From a virus, in IMG/VR virus record IMGVR_UViG_3300023049_000071, positions 1-20,624 of that record: DNA of 20,624 bases; one strand, written 5' to 3'. The notes below the pieces were generated by a model. It did not search any database. It was not told where the DNA came from and saw only the letters and a list, made by a program, of their open reading frames with translations. Position numbers and translations under genes: made by a program. Of the stretch, positions 12,978-19,447 are shown piece by piece (the first letter of the stretch is position 1; every line of letters starts with the position of its first letter).

Positions 12978-13628
12978 ATGAAAAGATTATCCTTTATTAC
13001 TGCTATATTAATAGCAGGAACATTCTTATCAATTAAAGCCGTTGATTCTGTTAAAGCAAGTCAATCTGAACGTGATGATTGGTTGAAAGAACAAGTTCCA
13101 GAGATTTACCCAATAGATTTAAATATCATATATGTTGAAGCTCCTTCCGAGGATTTAGAACTATCAAACAAAGATAGAACGTGTTTGATTAGAAACGTTT
13201 TCTACGAAGGCCCACGATATTTTCCAGGCGCCGAGAAGAAGTTTAACGTTTCGTCAAACGAATACATTGAACGCATATATAAAGAATGGATCAGAATTAT
13301 TGGAGTTACTCATAATCGTGTAAAATCAAGTAGATACCCAAATTCTTTCTGTGCAGTAATTAAACAGTATAAACAATTTTCATGGACACTAGAAAAGAAG
13401 AAAACTGTTACTCCAATTTCTAAACTATACAAAGACGACGAATATGAATTAAGAAACTTAGAGGCAATATCTTTATTGATTGACAAAGTTCAAGAGAATG
13501 GTTACAATGACATAACAGATGGGGCAATGTATTATCATACGCACTACGTTAACCCCAAATGGAATAAACATAAAGAAGTATCTGTAGAAAGTAAATGGCA
13601 TGTTTACTATACAGAGAAAAAGAGTTAA
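12978..13628 (+). CDS. Secreted SleB-type cell wall hydrolase (probable endolysin)
   Basis: 216 residues. Residues 1-27 form a signal peptide or SAR-type anchor (MKR, then a hydrophobic stretch ending KAVDSVKA). The SleB/Hydrolase_2 domain follows: CLIRNVFYEG at 69-78 with Glu77 as the expected catalytic acid, VTHNRV at 110-115, NSFCAVIKQYKQFSW at 122-136, and YHTHYVNPKW at 186-195. About 15-20 extra residues lie between the catalytic Glu and VTHNRV compared with bacterial SleB. Such enzymes cleave peptidoglycan glycan strands. Of all genes here this is the best lysis candidate; its export signal implies Sec-dependent release, as in SAR endolysins. AAGTGAG lies upstream of the ATG. Confidence 0.85.
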   Translation: MKRLSFITAILIAGTFLSIKAVDSVKASQSERDDWLKEQVPEIYPIDLNIIYVEAPSEDLELSNKDRTCLIRNVFYEGPRYFPGAEKKFNVSSNEYIERIYKEWIRIIGVTHNRVKSSRYPNSFCAVIKQYKQFSWTLEKKKTVTPISKLYKDDEYELRNLEAISLLIDKVQENGYNDITDGAMYYHTHYVNPKWNKHKEVSVESKWHVYYTEKKS

Positions 13629-13639
13629 TAATATAATAT

Positions 13640-13716
13640 GCACCCGTAGCTCAACTGGATAGAGTCCTCGCCTTCTAAGCGAGTTGTTGCTGGTTCGAAT
13701 CCAGCCGGGTGTACCA
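13640..13716 (+). tRNA. tRNA-Arg (anticodon UCU)
   Basis: 77 nt with encoded CCA (13714-13716). Acceptor arms GCACCCG (13640-13646) and CGGGTGT (13706-13712) pair, with a G-U at the first position. Anticodon stem CTCGC/GCGAG (13667-13671, 13679-13683) encloses CTTCTAA, giving anticodon TCT at 13674-13676. The T arm is GCTGG-TTCGAAT-CCAGC (13689-13705). It reads AGA, a codon used often for Arg throughout the window. Confidence 0.93.
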
Positions 13717-13732
13717 GCTTCTATATAATACA

Positions 13733-13918
13733 ATGTTAAAATGGTTTAAACATTCATCTATCAAAGTATCACTAGAGTTTAATCCAGTACAATGGATATT
13801 CATACCTATTATATTCAATAGTTTTAATACTAAGAACGCTGAATACAATCATGTTCATATTGATTGTAGATGGTTGTTCTTAGCTATTAATATTATAGTT
13901 GATGATGGTAATTGGTAA
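13733..13918 (+). CDS. Small unknown protein after the tRNA
   Basis: 61 residues from ATG 13733; a longer frame starting at 13709 is rejected because it begins inside the tRNA. The product (MLKWFKHSSIKVSLEFNPVQW..., ending AINIIVDDGNW) has a strand-rich pattern with alternating aromatic residues and a CRWLFLAINI segment near the end. I recall similar small phage proteins ending in a 'W-L-F-F' strand and D-D-G-x-W, function unknown. No ribosome-binding site is visible, which lowers confidence. Confidence 0.5.
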   Translation: MLKWFKHSSIKVSLEFNPVQWIFIPIIFNSFNTKNAEYNHVHIDCRWLFLAINIIVDDGNW

Positions 13919-13926
13919 TAGCTTGT

Positions 13927-13934
13927 AATAAATA
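13927..13934 (+). promoter_or_regulatory. Probable late promoter (AATAAATA) for structural genes
   Basis: AATAAATA followed by CT matches the T4 late consensus TATAAATAC except for the first base. It lies 34 nt upstream of the GTG of the 13968 structural gene, with no -35 box. An 8-bp inverted repeat (13935-13942 and 13951-13958) directly follows. Confidence 0.45.
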
Positions 13935-13967
13935 CTTGTTATATATCAAAATAACAAGGAAACACAA

Positions 13968-14390
13968 GTGGCATCATACAACAAATTCAACTGCTTTGTA
14001 GAAAACATGGCAGAGGGGGTTCACAACTTAGGTTCAAACACCCTTAAAATTCTACTAACAAATTCAGCACCGTCCGCTAGCAATACCGTTAAAGCAAATC
14101 TTACCGAGATCTCTGCTGGCAATGGTTATTCTGCTGGTGGTATTCCAATCACAATTACCACAAGCTCTCAAACTGCTGGTGTCTATTCTATAGTAGCAAC
14201 CGATGCTGTGATGACGGCGTCTGGCGGTTCTATCGGCCCATATCGTTATGCTGTTCTATATAATGATACACCAACATCTCCAGCAGATCCTCTAATTGCG
14301 TGGTGGGATTATGGTTCGTCTATTACATCAGCTGATGGTGAAAAACTAAATCTAGACTTTAATCCAGCTGGCTTGTTTACTATAACATAA
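13968..14390 (+). CDS. Conserved phage structural protein
   Basis: 140 residues from GTG 13968, with AAGGA at 13956-13960. The sequence begins YNKFNCFVENMAEGVHNLGSNTLKILLTNSAP and continues with AGNGYSAGGI, PYRYAVLYND and PLIAWWDYGS. This order of conserved segments belongs to a common small structural family in marine and environmental phages, which I recall as 'N-K-F-x-x-F-V-x-x-x-A-E-x-x-H-N-L', G-N-G-Y-x-A-G-G and W-W-D-Y-G-S; exact placement (head decoration versus tail) is not known to me. It is followed after 14 nt by the adhesin gene and preceded by a late-type promoter. Confidence 0.75.
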   Translation: MASYNKFNCFVENMAEGVHNLGSNTLKILLTNSAPSASNTVKANLTEISAGNGYSAGGIPITITTSSQTAGVYSIVATDAVMTASGGSIGPYRYAVLYNDTPTSPADPLIAWWDYGSSITSADGEKLNLDFNPAGLFTIT

Positions 14391-14404
14391 GGTACTAATG
14401 TTGT

Positions 14405-17281
14405 ATGCCTATAACATACCTTGATTTTAACGATGCAACTATTACAAGCTACTATGGGTCTCAAGATGCTGGGTCATACTCTATACCGTCTACTGTTGGT
14501 TTAGATATTACCGGTAATGCGTGGAAAAAGGCTGTATTTCCGGCTCCGTTTGATGTTGTATCAGATACCATACTCGAGTTTGAAGTTAGTACATCTAGTA
14601 CATATGAACTTCTGGCCATCTCGTTGGACACGGACGACGACTTCAACACACCAGCTTTACCTTATAACTTTTTAATATCAGGAACCGATTCACATCCACA
14701 GTTTAGTGATACATATAAAACATATACGCCTGGCTCTGGTTTTGTTAAAATAACAATACCAATCGGAACACATATTGCGGCTGGTGCGTATACACAGTTG
14801 TGTTTTGTTTGTGATAATGATGCAAACGCATCTATGGACGTATCGTATCGTAATGTTAGAGTTTACAATACCTCAGACTCAGACCCAGACCCAGACCCAG
14901 ACCCAGACCCAGACCCTGTAGGCGGTACATCGTATGTTGGTCATTGGAGAGATGAGGCGGGCACACAGTTTCCAACAACATCATATACCGGTTGTGATTT
15001 CTCTACGGAAGTAAAAAACGATGTTGCCGCCGCACTTTCAAAACCAAACGACTCAACGGTTAGGATTGGGAAGGTATTATCGCCGGGCGAAGGCAAGCTA
15101 TTTACCGCCAACATAAAGGTAGATACAACGCATGATAATAGAGCAGTCATCAAAGCGAAATTGGTGCTAACGTCGGGTACAGGCGATCTATTCACAACAT
15201 TCGCCTCGTCATATTCAAGAAATACGTCAAATAATACAATGTGGGTGCGGGTTGTAGGATACTTGACTAATTCCTCTGTGGACGCCGAAGTACAAGTACA
15301 GTGGATACGTGGAGGATCAGGAACGCCGGCCGGCGCAACGGTAAGCTCATATTGCGATCTTGTTGTTGCGGATATGAACTACGACGACATTGGTATATAT
15401 TCTAACACTGTCGGCGGTGACTCTTTAGGTGGCACCACTCGCAATGTAGTTCAATTAAACAACACAATACTAGAAAGCAACGTAGCTTCTATTCAGCGCT
15501 CTGGTAATACTATTTCTATAAAGAACGACGGTAAAGACTACCTAATATTAGGCACGCTTGGTTCCAATACAGAATCAACACGAACACAGCGCCTTGCTAA
15601 CATAAATTATGATGGTGTCCCTGCTGTGGACACAACGTCGTATGTATACAGCAGAGATTCGTCAAACGAGCTAACCGGTATTGCTCTTCAAGATGTCTAT
15701 AGAAAGCCGGTTGGCCCAGATACAAACATTAAATTGGAGTGTTTTAGAGGTGTAGGGGTAGCGGCTGATGAGGGCGGATCCGATGTGGACGGGTCGTGGT
15801 CAACAGCAGCGAACGAAACGATGATAGCAGTAATAGAATTACCGACATCATCAGAAACGTTCAAGTCAACAGATAGTGTTGGTGCTCAGACTGTATCAGG
15901 CACTACTACCAATATTAATATATTTAGGGATGTTATACATGATGGTAGTGTAACAAGAGTTAGCGATACAACAGCCGTGGCAAATAAAGACCATACAATG
16001 GTGTGTTTCTCTAATATTTTTGCCGCAAGACGAGTAGTAGGATCAGGAACAAGATCAACAATCGGTTCCAGAATTATAATTAATGGTATAGGCCAGTCTG
16101 TTGGTGAACATGGAAACTATATTCGTGGTAATCAAGGGTCTCAAGATACGTTTGGTGGTTCTTTTGCGGCTGGTAGCATTTACAGTATTGCAGACACTGA
16201 CACTATATCTGTTCAAACTTTTGCCGCGGGAGATGGCGGCGCCGATGACGACACACAACCCGGTTCATCTGGTATTAGTATTATTAATCTCGATTCGACA
16301 ATAGCAAGTGAAACTTCTGTAGACGATAAAACCTTTACCCTAGAAACTTCTTCATATTCATATTCTGGCAATGCCACAAACATATTACACGATGCTATAA
16401 TAAATCTTGGGCAATCATCATACTTATATTCTGGTAAAGCTATAAACTTCAACATAGACAAACCGTTTGTGTTGAGCTCAGGTGATTATGGTATATCAAC
16501 AAACTCAGCAAATATATTACAAGATAGAATATTAAACCTAATAGACGGTTCAATCAACCAAACAGGAAACGAATTATTATTCTCCCGTGTAAATTCAATT
16601 AAACTAGACACTGGTGTTCTGTCTCTAAGTTTAAAACCAACAGATATACTATTAGACAGGGTACTACAATTAAATCAAGACACGTATGAAACTGCTGGGA
16701 ACGCCGTTGATATTTTTATTAAACTGCCTTCAGGATTAACATGGGTTTCTCCGTCGTCTGGGTTATTAGACACAATAGCAGATTCAAGCGACGGTGTTGA
16801 GTATGAGTATACGTTTGAAGTGGATAATTCTGGTCTTGATCTACAAACGTATTTCGAGGTTGTTTCTGGTATTAACACAATACCACGAGAGTTTGTTTTT
16901 AATCAAATTAGTAATAACGAGTTAAAGTTAACGATCGGCCCGATTATTGAACCGTCGTTCACATATGCGTTAGATGTTCCAGAGGATTTCTCGTTCAACT
17001 CAGAAACTAAATCTGGCGGGAACTATCAAGAATATCTTGATTATGTTGGAAACGGCCATGTGTTTAATTTTACGCTAAGGGCGTGGGATGATACTGAAGA
17101 CCCTAGAGTAGATTATATAGATAGAGATTTTAGTATAAATGTAACGTCAACACTGTCTTCGGCTCGTGATAATTTTATAGAGATCATTCTTAAAGATGCT
17201 TTACTATTTGACGGCGATGGAAACCAAATTACATCAAGAGAATATGTTACATATATGAAGAGTCTTGGTTATTACGTGTAA
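14405..17281 (+). CDS. Large modular tail fibre/adhesin
   Basis: 958 residues, the largest gene here. Residues 1-157 form a beta-sandwich (ITGNAWKKAVFPAPFDV, TILEFEVSTS, then IPIGTHIAAGAYTQLCFVCD and YRNVRVYN), a layout I recall from secreted, carbohydrate-linked proteins of marine bacteria. A (DP)6 linker covers 160-171. Residues about 174-620 are a long Ser/Thr/Gly/Asn-rich beta region. Six 22-residue repeats occupy 646-777. An Ig- or cadherin-like stretch follows (about 778-925), then a C-terminal tail ending EYVTYMKSLGYYV. No signal peptide or enzymatic motif is seen. It probably binds the host surface from the tail. The segment at 15000-16300 looks richer in GC than the flanks, suggesting exchange of modules. 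Confidence 0.82.
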   Translation: MPITYLDFNDATITSYYGSQDAGSYSIPSTVGLDITGNAWKKAVFPAPFDVVSDTILEFEVSTSSTYELLAISLDTDDDFNTPALPYNFLISGTDSHPQFSDTYKTYTPGSGFVKITIPIGTHIAAGAYTQLCFVCDNDANASMDVSYRNVRVYNTSDSDPDPDPDPDPDPVGGTSYVGHWRDEAGTQFPTTSYTGCDFSTEVKNDVAAALSKPNDSTVRIGKVLSPGEGKLFTANIKVDTTHDNRAVIKAKLVLTSGTGDLFTTFASSYSRNTSNNTMWVRVVGYLTNSSVDAEVQVQWIRGGSGTPAGATVSSYCDLVVADMNYDDIGIYSNTVGGDSLGGTTRNVVQLNNTILESNVASIQRSGNTISIKNDGKDYLILGTLGSNTESTRTQRLANINYDGVPAVDTTSYVYSRDSSNELTGIALQDVYRKPVGPDTNIKLECFRGVGVAADEGGSDVDGSWSTAANETMIAVIELPTSSETFKSTDSVGAQTVSGTTTNINIFRDVIHDGSVTRVSDTTAVANKDHTMVCFSNIFAARRVVGSGTRSTIGSRIIINGIGQSVGEHGNYIRGNQGSQDTFGGSFAAGSIYSIADTDTISVQTFAAGDGGADDDTQPGSSGISIINLDSTIASETSVDDKTFTLETSSYSYSGNATNILHDAIINLGQSSYLYSGKAINFNIDKPFVLSSGDYGISTNSANILQDRILNLIDGSINQTGNELLFSRVNSIKLDTGVLSLSLKPTDILLDRVLQLNQDTYETAGNAVDIFIKLPSGLTWVSPSSGLLDTIADSSDGVEYEYTFEVDNSGLDLQTYFEVVSGINTIPREFVFNQISNNELKLTIGPIIEPSFTYALDVPEDFSFNSETKSGGNYQEYLDYVGNGHVFNFTLRAWDDTEDPRVDYIDRDFSINVTSTLSSARDNFIEIILKDALLFDGDGNQITSREYVTYMKSLGYYV
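14882..14917 (+). repeat. Hexanucleotide gaccca x6 encoding an Asp-Pro linker
   Basis: Five exact gaccca units and a sixth ending in t (gaccct), immediately after a gactca. They encode (Asp-Pro)6, residues 160-171, between the N-terminal beta-sandwich and the main body. Gain or loss of a unit changes linker length without a frameshift. Confidence 0.95.
16340..16735 (+). repeat. Six diverged 66-bp repeats (22 residues each) in the adhesin
   Basis: Units start at 16340, 16406, 16472, 16538, 16604 and 16670, each opening with Leu. The residue pattern is roughly L-x-x-x-x-Y-x-x-x-G-x-A-x-x-I-x-x-D-x-x-I-x. The spacing is exactly 22 residues with no gaps, although the DNA has diverged, so it is a protein-level repeat. 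Confidence 0.85.
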
Positions 17282-17307
17282 TTATGTATAGAAGAGGGAT
17301 ATAAGAT

Positions 17308-17592
17308 ATGGGAATTCCAGTTACAAGACTAGGAGACCTCTGCACAGGACACGGCTGTTGGCCACCAAGGCCATGCGATCAAGGGTCTCCTAACGTTTTT
17401 TCTGATGGTATTAAAATACACAGAGAAACGGACCATTGGGCGACACATTGTTGTGTTTCGTGTCACGACTCTGTTCTGGCACGGGGTTCATCTAAAGTGT
17501 TCGTGAACGGTTTGCCGATTTCAAGAATCGGCGATCCTGTTGCGTGCGGTTCAGCTGTTGCAGAAGGTTCTCTAAAAGTTTTTTCAAACTAA
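17308..17592 (+). CDS. PAAR-domain tail spike tip
   Basis: 94 residues, a stand-alone PAAR protein. The pattern fits PAAR repeats: GIPVTRLGDLCTGHGC at 2-17, GSPNVFSDGIKIHRETDHW at 26-44, GSSKVFVNGLPISRIGDPVA at 60-79 and GSLKVF at 87-92. Histidines and cysteines (His15, His43, His47 and several Cys) could bind the Zn or Fe typical of the cone. PAAR proteins cap the baseplate spike (T4 gp5.4) and sharpen it for membrane piercing. AGAGGG precedes the ATG by about 11 nt. It directly follows the adhesin gene by 26 nt, consistent with co-expression of tail parts. Confidence 0.93.
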   Translation: MGIPVTRLGDLCTGHGCWPPRPCDQGSPNVFSDGIKIHRETDHWATHCCVSCHDSVLARGSSKVFVNGLPISRIGDPVACGSAVAEGSLKVFSN

Positions 17593-17600
17593 AATTCCTA

Positions 17601-17629
17601 TTGACATTAGTGTTAACACAATATATAAT
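17601..17629 (+). promoter_or_regulatory. Sigma70-like promoter for the 17675 gene
   Basis: Perfect TTGACA (17601-17606) and perfect TATAAT (17624-17629) with 17 bp between them, starting eight bases after the PAAR stop. Predicted start near 17636, leaving about 40 nt of leader with GAGGA before the ATG at 17675. Confidence 0.87.
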
Positions 17630-17674
17630 ACATATATTAAATACGCACGCCCATAACCGTTGAGGAATATACAA

Positions 17675-18265
17675 ATGAAGTCTATAAAATTAACAAACCC
17701 AATTAAAGATAAAATCGTTTCTATGATAATGGAAGCAAAACAAGAAAAATGCGTAAAGATGCAAAACGACATGAATACGTTTTTTCTTGATGGGTTTATA
17801 GAAAATATGATGACTAAAACCGACTTGGAAAAATTCAATTCGTGTGATAAAAGTTGGTTTAATCCCCGCCGTTCCTTTTCAATAAAATACGAGGGCGAGT
17901 ATATTAGTTTTTATACACCAGAGAGATCAATTGTTCTTCCGTATTATCTAGTCCACGGTGTTCAAGGCCCGTTTTCTAAAGGTGATAATAAATTTATTGA
18001 TGAATGCGTAAAGCTACAAGAAGAACTTAAATTGTTTACAAAAGAATTGAACAAGACAAGATATCAAGTTAGACTTACTGTTAGTTCTTTTAATACGTCA
18101 AAACAACTTAAAGAGGGCTGGCCAGAAATTGCCAACGTTGTTGAACTTTTAGAGAAAAGAAGTGAAGATGCCGCCGGCCACAAACAAAAACTCCCAATGG
18201 TTGTTACTAAAGCACTAAACAAAGAATTGGATTTACCTATTGACTTGGTGTCTAAAGCGGGTTAA
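17675..18265 (+). CDS. Unknown protein, possibly Nmad5-like
   Basis: 196 residues. ATG 17675 is chosen over an in-frame TTG at 17660 because GAGGA at 17662-17666 is 8 nt before the ATG. It begins MKSIKLTNPIKDKIVSMIMEA, has a helix-rich N-terminus, a middle strand region (RRSFSIKYEGEYISFYTP, RSIVLPYYLVHG), and SFNTSKQLKEGWPEIANVV before a C-terminal LPMVVTKALNKELDLPID. The layout (short start helix, 'F-x-T-x-x-Q-L-x-x-x-W-P-E', then 'L-P-x-x-x-x-x-x-L-N') recalls the phage Nmad5 family linked to nucleotide modification, but only weakly. Its last codons carry a promoter for the next gene. Otherwise unknown. Confidence 0.72.
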   Translation: MKSIKLTNPIKDKIVSMIMEAKQEKCVKMQNDMNTFFLDGFIENMMTKTDLEKFNSCDKSWFNPRRSFSIKYEGEYISFYTPERSIVLPYYLVHGVQGPFSKGDNKFIDECVKLQEELKLFTKELNKTRYQVRLTVSSFNTSKQLKEGWPEIANVVELLEKRSEDAAGHKQKLPMVVTKALNKELDLPIDLVSKAG

Positions 18266-18268
18266 TAT
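18240..18268 (+). promoter_or_regulatory. Sigma70-like promoter for the 18296 operon
   Basis: TTGACT (18240-18245) and TAATAT (18263-18268), 17 bp apart. The -35 and spacer lie inside the end of the 17675 gene, whose stop codon (18263-18265) forms the first half of the -10. Confidence 0.6.
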
Positions 18269-18295
18269 ACAACCAACAATCGTTAGGGAAATTAG

Positions 18296-18475
18296 ATGTT
18301 TAAGCTAAATGGTCAGTTAATTAAATCTTACACCAAAATCAGCCAGGATGCGATTGATCCAGCAAAAGTGTTGATAGACGCAATTCTCAGACTAATATCT
18401 TTAGCAATTGCGTCTATTTACAGCAAAGACATTTCAGACCAATACAAGGATTTAAAAGACAATGAGCAATCTTAA
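18296..18475 (+). CDS. Small helical protein
   Basis: 59 residues, ATG 18296 to TAA 18473-18475, with AGGGA (18285-18289) six bases upstream, a strong ribosome-binding site. The centre is a hydrophobic amphipathic helix (PAKVLIDAILRLISLAIASIY) that might touch a membrane; the tail is polar. It overlaps the next gene by 14 nt. Without it there would be a 196-nt gap holding a promoter and a ribosome-binding site with no gene to serve. Family not recognised. Confidence 0.62.
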   Translation: MFKLNGQLIKSYTKISQDAIDPAKVLIDAILRLISLAIASIYSKDISDQYKDLKDNEQS

Positions 18476-18755
18476 ACATCAAACACTCGAAGAGTTAAAA
18501 CAGGCCAGAGTATCATCTGTTAAGTTTATCAACAAACTAAAATCACGTATTAGAAACGCTAAGCAAACCCTATCTGGCGAAGAAGCTAAACTTGGTTGGA
18601 TTAACAAGTATATCGAACTTAGAACACCGAAAGCGATTATTACACCAACGTATATGTATGGTGAAGAAGTTTATGATCAACTTGTAAACGAAAAACATAA
18701 TTCTGTTCTAAATGGTATTGTGGGTGAAGAAATATATAACATATCGTCTTTATAA
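18462..18755 (+). CDS. Unknown coiled-coil protein
   Basis: 97 residues. Residues 5-50 are a strongly charged helix (LEELKQARVSSVKFINKLKSRIRNAKQTLSGEEAKLGWINKYIEL) likely to form a coiled coil; the rest is mixed and ends GEEIYNISSL. AAGGA lies 11 nt before the ATG within the preceding gene, which overlaps by 14 nt, so translation is probably coupled. No metal, membrane or catalytic motif is seen. Family not recognised. Confidence 0.7.
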   Translation: MSNLKHQTLEELKQARVSSVKFINKLKSRIRNAKQTLSGEEAKLGWINKYIELRTPKAIITPTYMYGEEVYDQLVNEKHNSVLNGIVGEEIYNISSL

Positions 18756-18767
18756 GGGTATAGAAAG

Positions 18768-19022
18768 ATGTTCGTTGTTCTTGAATATGATTACTATACA
18801 AGTCTGTCCAGACCACCAATAATTGTTGACTACAGTAGATGTGAACACAAACTATATAGACATATGAGATGCTGGCTAAAAGAACAACCACGTTCGTGTA
18901 TAAACTTTATGTCTCTAAAAAACAAAACTGCAGAGAGTCACGCTATTATGTGGCCCACGTACAAATACTGTGTAATTAGAAAAATTCTAAAGGTTGGAGG
19001 AAATGGTGGTAGAAGAAAATAA
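18768..19022 (+). CDS. Unknown basic small protein
   Basis: 84 residues, rich in Arg, Lys, Tyr and Cys (four cysteines at SRCEHK, MRCWLK, RSCINF and KYCVIR, not in a recognisable zinc arrangement). It ends in a basic tail KVGGNGGRRK and overlaps the next gene by 17 nt. It might bind nucleic acid, but that is only composition-based. It follows the coiled-coil gene by 12 nt and is in the same probable operon. Confidence 0.65.
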   Translation: MFVVLEYDYYTSLSRPPIIVDYSRCEHKLYRHMRCWLKEQPRSCINFMSLKNKTAESHAIMWPTYKYCVIRKILKVGGNGGRRK

Positions 19023-19341
19023 AAAGTTAATAGATGCTCTACACGCTGCTTATCAATACATCAACGCGTCTGAGGATGAATTAAAAGAAAGTGGATTAAC
19101 TAGACATTACTGGGTTTCAAAGTTTCATGAATTATACCCGAAGGCACTTAAACAAACAGGACTAACAGACTGCCCGTTTTGCGGAGTTACACCATTAATA
19201 TTCACAGGTAAGTATGACAAGTATTCGATGACAACGATCTCATGTGAAAACGATGATTGCGCGATGGTTGTTAGTATAGATTTAACTGGTGATGACCCTG
19301 AACAAGAAGCAATTGAAAAATGGAATAGAAGAGTTATATAG
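19006..19341 (+). CDS. Lar-like zinc-ribbon protein
   Basis: 111 residues from GTG 19006, which lies 5 nt after GGAGG (18996-19000). In-frame ATG 19003 and TTG 18994 are alternatives but are too close to, or upstream of, that site. The C-terminal half is a zinc ribbon: C-P-F-C-G with Cys56 and Cys59, Cys80 and Cys85 (C-x4-C), ending in AIEKWNRRVI. This C-P-F-C-G...C...C...A-x-x-x-W-N-R-R pattern is that of the restriction-alleviation (Lar) family common in phages. The first 50 residues are a helical extension not typical of the shortest members. Anti-restriction activity is inferred from family only. Confidence 0.75.
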   Translation: MVEENKKLIDALHAAYQYINASEDELKESGLTRHYWVSKFHELYPKALKQTGLTDCPFCGVTPLIFTGKYDKYSMTTISCENDDCAMVVSIDLTGDDPEQEAIEKWNRRVI

Positions 19342-19355
19342 TCTAACATTTACCA

Positions 19356-19384
19356 TTGATAACGAATGTAATGTGATATATAAT
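19356..19384 (+). promoter_or_regulatory. Sigma70-like promoter before the leader region
   Basis: TTGATA (19356-19361) and TATAAT (19379-19384), 17 bp apart, in the 70-nt gap after the Lar-like gene. Predicted start near 19391, so the transcript would contain the hairpin at 19408-19429 and the leader frame at 19412. Confidence 0.72.
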
Positions 19385-19407
19385 GATAAAATATAAACAA
19401 GGAAAAC

Positions 19408-19429
19408 AAAGATGGCCGCCATCTTTTTT
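19408..19429 (+). terminator. Hairpin plus U-tract, terminator or attenuator
   Basis: AAAGATGG (19408-19415) pairs perfectly with CCATCTTT (19419-19426) around a CCG loop, and six T follow from 19424. This has the form of an intrinsic terminator. It lies downstream of a promoter and immediately before AAAGGAG and the ATG at 19444, so it may attenuate rather than simply end transcription. Confidence 0.55.
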
Positions 19430-19447
19430 AAAGGAGAAATAGAATGA
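19412..19447 (+). CDS. 11-residue leader peptide
   Basis: MAAIFFKGEIE, from ATG 19412 to TGA 19445-19447. AAGGA (19399-19403) lies 8 nt upstream, a good ribosome-binding site. The reading frame runs through the hairpin at 19408-19429, and its stop overlaps the start of the next gene (ATG 19444) by four bases. A ribosome on it would melt the hairpin and could hand over to the next gene. Confidence 0.45.
   Translation: MAAIFFKGEIE

Noticed and set aside
13632-13637. TATAAT directly before the tRNA as its promoter
   Set aside because: No acceptable -35 box lies 16-18 bp upstream, and initiation would fall inside the mature tRNA, so the tRNA is more likely processed from a longer transcript.
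13473-13733. Minus-strand frame starting MYYIEAGTPGWIRTSN across the tRNA
   Set aside because: The GTPGWIRTS string is the reverse translation of a tRNA T arm and acceptor and is a well-known false gene; the rest is antisense to the SleB gene.
13935-13958. Inverted repeat CTTGTTAT...ATAACAAG as a terminator
   Set aside because: It is AT-rich, has no T-run and sits over the ribosome-binding site of the 13968 gene. Initiation at the late element would remove part of its 5' arm.
16055-16461. Minus-strand and alternative-frame ORFs within the adhesin gene
   Set aside because: Long open shadows are expected opposite a 2.9-kb coding sequence; they lack start signals and family resemblance.
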